Assembly (NCBI RefSeq): GCF_030272615.1
Contig: NC_081414.1
Span: forward strand, 818,782,396 to 818,846,395
Reading direction: 5' to 3'
Length of the DNA: 64,000 nucleotides
DNA from: Cryptomeria japonica
Lineage: Eukaryota > Streptophyta > Pinopsida > Cupressales > Cupressaceae
Shown: in pieces, positions 59,564-64,000 of the stretch
Layout: each line of letters opens with the position of its first letter
How positions within the stretch are numbered: position 1 is the first letter of the stretch
The notes under the pieces: generated by a model
The model's input: the letters and a program-made list of their open reading frames with translations, nothing else
What the model was told of the DNA's origin: nothing
Database searches by the model: none
Translations under genes and position numbers: made by a program

Positions 59564-60615
59564 TGTTGCAAATGTGATGTTGATGGTTGCCATTAATGAT
59601 TGTCATTGATGTCAACATATTATTTTGGGATTGATTCTTAATTTGGTGGTTCAGAAGATGTGTTCCCAGAATGTTTGGTACTTAGAAAGATGTGTTACAG
59701 TTAATATTCAGTACTGATTGATTGTGATGATGGTGATCTGGATTTCTTTATTCACTGGATATGGTATTGATTGATTGCATTCATGAGTATCTTGGTTTTA
59801 TTATTATTCTTGCTAAGTTGGGTAGTGTTATTTTGGGTCTGGTTTGATTCGGAATTAGAGAATGAGCAACGACATGTGTGTAGCATATTAGTTATGATTT
59901 GGGTCTTGTATTTGTGATGGATGTAATGTTTTGATTTGATAGATGAAGTGCATTGTGGTATGGTCAAATTATCATTCCTTCCCACCATCAGAATGTTTAG
60001 TGATGACCTATTTTGAATCTTTGTTTCGTCGACATAGATGATTATGTGATCCAAAAATAGTATATATAAGAAGCTGATCTGATTGTGTTGTAGTATGGAA
60101 GATGTACAAGACTGAAAAGGATAAATCCTTTTAATGATGATATACGAAGTGTGTTGTTGTTGAGTGGCAGTGGAAGTAGTTCTGAAATTGTAGTTTATGT
60201 TTCAATGGTTGATTCTCTTTTCTTTCTTCTTCCTTTAGTAGTGAGATTTTTTGGGTAGTGAGCCCTTTGGCAATGAGCCTTTTTGGGTAGTGAACCCTCC
60301 AACATTGAGCCTTTCTGGTAGTGAGCTACCTTTTGTAAAAATCACTTTAATCTATGTCACCTTAACCAGTGTCACCTGAACTGGTGTCACCTTAATTAGT
60401 GTTATATATTGAGAACTAGCATTCTCCGTGGTTTTCCTTCTTGGGTTTTGCATGTCATATCTAGCGTTTATTGTGTGATCTGTTTTATGTATATGCTTTC
60501 ATGTTATATCTATTTTAATTAGTTTTGTTGGTTATTCTGGATCTATGAAATTAGTGCAAAAAAAGTTTAGTTGCTAATTTATTCGCCCCCCTCTTAGTTG
60601 CACGAATATTTAACA
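59564..60615 (+). repeat. 5' LTR of the second Copia element
   Basis: It starts TGTTGCAAATGTGATG and ends TATTTAACA, two bases before the primer site. A run of GAGCC/GTGA/CACC motifs around 60,240-60,400 repeats imperfectly, and CGCCCCCCTCTTAG near the end matches the U5 style of the other LTRs. Confidence 0.85.
60061..60070 (+). promoter_or_regulatory. TATA box in the LTR
   Basis: TATATATAAG, about 550 bases before the LTR end, is well placed for U3 promoter activity. Confidence 0.5.
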
Positions 60616-60617
60616 AT

Positions 60618-60629
60618 TGGTATCAGAGC
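60618..60629 (+). promoter_or_regulatory. primer binding site, initiator Met tRNA
   Basis: TGGTATCAGAGC begins two bases after the LTR end. Confidence 0.9.
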
Positions 60630-60678
60630 TTTGGTTCCTTGGAAAAGAGCTTAACCACTTGAGGTAGATCTTGATTTG

Positions 60679-61560
60679 ATGACACACAAATTAATCATTC
60701 CTATTCTCGAAGGATCCAAATATGGCTTCTAGATAGTGAAGATGAGAGGTTAATTGATCTCTTTGGGCTACAACACTTGGAAAGCAATGGAAACTAAGTA
60801 TGTACAAGCGGAAAATGGTCTTACCACTCCAAATGAAATTCAAGCCTATGAAGAAAATGAAAAGGTGAGGTTTGCTATCTTTAGTGCTTTATCAAATTCT
60901 GAATTAACAAAGGTCATTTCATTGAATACTGCTTATGAGGTTTGGGAAAAGTTGGGGATAGCTATGAAGGATATGATAGAGCTAAGTTATCAAAGAAGCT
61001 AACAGCTAAGCACATATATGAGAACTTGAAAATGGATCAAGGAGAAGATATAACAAGCTATTTTTAGAAGGTTGACAGTGTAGTAAATAAAATCAGAGAA
61101 CTTGGTGGCACCTTGACAGATGAAGACATAATTGAGAAGATTCTGATGTCTTTATCAGAAAGCTACAATGATAAGACATCTGCTATTGAAGAAATCTATG
61201 ATCCGAAGAAGTTTACTAGGGAACAACTATATGGAACCTTGTCTACATTTGAGATAAGGAAGTTTGGAAAAGAAAAAGCTAAACCTGAGACTGCCTTTAA
61301 AGCCTCTGAGGAAGATACGGAAGATGAAATATTGGATGAGATGGAAGAAAATTTTGTAAGGAGATTGAAGAAAGACACCGACAAATATAAAGGTACGTTA
61401 CCTCTTAAATGTTTTAGATGTGGAAAGATTGGTCATATAGCTACTATATATCTATAAAAAGGATCAAGACAAATTTAGGGAAAATAAATGAAAGTTTAAT
61501 AAGAAAGTTTATTATGTTAAAGCTGATGCTAGTATTTCACATTATGAAGATGGGGACTGT
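60679..61560 (+). pseudogene. Copia gag, decayed
   Basis: ATG 60,679 starts a gag resembling that at 7,982. Stops occur at 60,730 (TAG where Trp is typical) and 60,751 (TAA). A single-base loss near 60,962 shifts the frame, and a TAG follows near 61,067. The zinc knuckle reads CFRCGKIGHIATIY, with Tyr in place of the last Cys, so zinc binding would be lost. Further shifts follow toward the protease region (61,600-61,900), which retains only fragments such as GLHHNLLSVGQM. Confidence 0.75.
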
Positions 61561-61941
61561 CTATTTTTGGTAGAAAAAAAATGTACCTAAGATTGATGTT
61601 TCTAAGACTGTTGCTACTGCTTTGCATGCTAGAAGAGATAGAAATGAATGGATCTTGAAAAGTATGATGGAAGTTCTATTAGGTGCGGAGATGATTAGAC
61701 ATCACAAATTGTAGGAATTGTTTCTATTACTTTTGATGGAAAGCATATTACTGAAAATGTTTACTATGTGAAGGGTTTGCATCATAATCTCTTGAGTGTT
61801 GGGCAAATGTGTGAAAATGGTTACAATGTTTTTTTTCAAGATGATGGTTGTGAGATCCAAAAGGGATTCAAAATTGTTATTGCAACAAGGAAAATGACCG
61901 GTGGAAACATGTATTAGCCAGAAGGAGCTACAAGACATTGT

Positions 61942-62446
61942 TTGTTATCTTGGATTAATGACAGCTTCCTCTGGTACCAGAGGATGTGTCATATCAACTT
62001 TGACAATTTAGTAAAAATCAATTCTTCAAGTGCAATGAGAGATTTACCAAGGCTAACCAAACCGGATAACAATATTTGCAAAGAATGTCAAGTAGGAAAG
62101 CAAATGAAAGAAACATTTAAAGGAAAGGAACAATCGTCCCCTATATTGTTGGACTTGGTGCACACAGACTTATGCGGTCCTACCAGAATGAGGAGTATAC
62201 AAGGTGAGAGGTATTTCATGTCGCTAATTGATGATTATTCTAGAATGTCATGGGTTGCAATTTTAAGAGAGAAGTTAGAAGCACTAGAAAAATTCAAGAT
62301 ATTCAAAGCTAGAGTTGAAAATGAAGTTGATAGAAAGATTAAGTGTTTGAGGTCTAACAGAGGAGGAGAATTTGTTTATGATGAGTTTAATAATTTTTGT
62401 GAAAAAAATAGTATTAGAAGATAGTTATCTGCCTTGAGAACACCAC
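61942..62446 (+). pseudogene. Copia pre-integrase and integrase, first part
   Basis: The HHCC-type region (YQRMCHINFDN, ICKECQVGK) is followed by the integrase core with HTDLCGP. The second catalytic Asp, normally in RSDRGGEF, is Asn here (AAC, 62,356-62,358), a G-to-A change that would inactivate the enzyme. The frame ends near 62,422 and is then cut by the solo LTR at 62,447. Confidence 0.8.
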
Positions 62447-63640
62447 TGAAGCAAGGGAAAACTAATGCAAGGTTAGGCTGTTAGTTTAAACCCAAATAAA
62501 CATAGAAAACCAATTAAAGTATAAACCAAACTTCTTCCACCTTGCAAGAGAGAGTTCTCTCTTGTTCTTCCGATTGAGCCATTGGTGAAACCAAGGATGC
62601 ATCCCTCCTTGACTTGTTTGGATTAGCTCTATGGTTGGGATGTGGATTTCTCTCCACATGCAACAAGATTGGTTGGATTTGGATTGGATTTGATTTGAAT
62701 GATGATGATGGATGAGAGAGATTTATCTTAGATAAGGGAATATTTGGGCATTATGATGACATGATGAAGGATTTTGATTCTCAAATGGACAACATAAGAT
62801 TGGATGGAAAATCCCTTTTGCAAGGAGAGGAGACTCCAATTTATAGATTAGAGGAGGCCAAAATGAAGGGCCAAGATTGACTTTGGGATGAAGGGTTGAG
62901 ATTGATTTGAGAGGGAGCACATGGATTGAGAGGACAAGGTGTGGAGATAAAGAGATATGCCATAAAGGAATTATTGTCTCCACACCTCTCAAGGTACACG
63001 AGGAAGAGCTCCCAAGTACATTGGGAAGAGAAAAAAGAATATAAAATTCCTTGGGGGGAGGGAGGAGGAGTTAAAAATTCCAAAATAAGAGATGCATGGG
63101 AAGACTAAATGGATAAAGGAATTAAAAGTTCATTGGGAAGAGGATGCATGGGGAGATTCAAAGAATTTGAATTTATTTGAAAGGATGAAGGTGATTAGGG
63201 ATGTGTAAATGATTAAGGGGATTGATTAGGTGGCTTAATGAGGGATTAGAGTGCAAGTGGTAAAGTTAGGAGGATGTGACTTGAGGAGAGAGAATGAGTT
63301 GCGGGATATGAAATTGGAGAATAATGATAAGTATGATTAAGGAATAATTAATTAGGCTGAGTGGAGATTAGGGAAAGTGATTTGTAGGAATCACTTTAGC
63401 TAGGTTAATTAAAATTAATTAACTAAGTAGGTTTTAGAAGAAATAATGGTTGAGGTGACTTTAGAAGAAGTGAAATAATTAATTTATTGATAAATTAATT
63501 ATTGGACTATAGTGATAAGATTGGTTAAATTTGATTTAATTAACCTTAAGAAGAAGATAATTAACACAATTAAACTGGTTAATTATGTTGACATGCTTAA
63601 ATTAATTAAATATTAATTTAATTAATTTTGGGTGTCTACA
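62447..63640 (-). mobile_element. solo LTR inside the Copia integrase, TSD ACCAC
   Basis: ACCAC at 62,442-62,446 and 63,641-63,645 flanks 1,194 bases. Removing them joins the integrase TPQQN-type motif. On the minus strand it runs from TGTAGACACCC to CCCTTGCTTCA, with a TATAAATTGG box near 62,838-62,847. It has no internal coding sequence. Confidence 0.88.
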
Positions 63641-63645
63641 ACCAC

Positions 63646-64000
63646 AACAAAATCGTGTAGTAGAAAGGATGAATTAAACTATACAAGAGCTAGCTATGAC
63701 AATGATCAAAGGAGCAGAACTACCAGAAGTTTATTGGAGAGAAGAAATTCACACAACAATCTACACCCTTAACATAATTCTATATCAGAAGTGATATGAA
63801 AAGACATCATATGAACTATAGCATGATAGAACTCCAACGATGAAATATTTCACTTGGTATTTGGAAGCAAGTGTTATATCCAGAGAGATGAAGATAATCT
63901 TGGAAAATTTGACAACAAAGCAGATGAAGGCATATTCCTAGAGAAAGGCATATCAGTGTTACAACAAAAGATTGAACAAGATCATTGAAAGTGCAAATGT
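63646..64000 (+). pseudogene. Copia integrase, second part
   Basis: The reading resumes with RVVERMN, which carries the conserved catalytic Glu. It continues through TIQELAMTMIKGAELPEVYW and ends with the typical tail CYNKRLNKIIESANV at the window edge. Stops and shifts lie near 63,676, 63,797 and 63,820. Confidence 0.75.

Larger units (their letters stand above)
59564..64000 (+). mobile_element. Copia retrotransposon, 5' part, runs off the window
   Basis: A 1,052-bp 5' LTR, initiator-Met primer site, decayed gag and decayed integrase are present in Copia order. A solo LTR interrupts the integrase. The upstream TSD would be GGGGG from the minisatellite, but the 3' end is outside the window. 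It is more decayed than the element at 6.3 kb, with at least one frameshift as well as stops. Confidence 0.85.

Overview
This window looks like intergenic DNA from a plant with a large, repeat-packed nuclear genome. A gymnosperm (conifer-type) genome is my best guess from the mix of long Copia LTRs, L1-type LINEs and heavy nested decay, but that is inference. Nothing suggests a bacterium, organelle or virus. I see one plausible intact host gene, an intronless UBA2-like two-RRM RNA-binding protein at 38,820-39,656 (+). Almost everything else is transposable elements, minisatellites and decayed coding sequence. I noticed no rRNA, tRNA or CRISPR array.

Layout. 1-4,658: 3' part of a SIRE-like LTR element with an unrecognised ORF of about 1,047 codons and its 3' LTR. 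4,659-6,305: a small dispersed and tandem repeat. 6,306-13,939: a complete Copia element with 1.6-kb LTRs, 5-bp target-site duplication (TSD) TTATC and one gag-pol frame broken only by stop codons. 14,046-15,736 (-): an ORF1-only LINE with TSD. 16,319 to about 25,370 (-): a LINE with ORF1, endonuclease, RT and RNase H remnants, carrying a 421-bp MITE and a 2.6-kb insertion made of perfect hairpins and repeats. 25,758-28,661: a non-autonomous LTR element with TSD ATTTG and one orphan 743-codon ORF. 28,662-38,700: older LTR fragments, a degenerate Copia (-), a 5'-truncated LINE with an 18-bp TSD, and AT-rich DNA. 38,820-41,420: the UBA2-like gene and its duplicated flank.

43,562-59,563 is the oddest block. 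A GA / palindromic-minisatellite / CT foldback precedes a decayed transposase-like gene (+). A roughly 350-bp satellite holding two solo LTRs follows, then a multi-exon decayed gene (-), then a GA-rich minisatellite of about 280-bp units holding nested solo LTRs. The two genes converge, and each has a pyrimidine-rich array on its 5' side. I suggest they may be the two genes of one large DNA transposon; that is a hypothesis. 59,564-64,000: a second Copia element running off the window, with a solo LTR inside its integrase.

Two themes run through the window. First, almost every nonsense codon in the decayed genes can be explained by one C-to-T or G-to-A change (CAG to TAG, CAA to TAA, CGA to TGA, TGG to TGA or TAG), as expected from deamination of methylated cytosine. 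Second, at least five solo LTRs with TSDs show repeated LTR-LTR recombination. Several insertion sites gave exact TSDs by eye, so the nesting order can be read with fair confidence.
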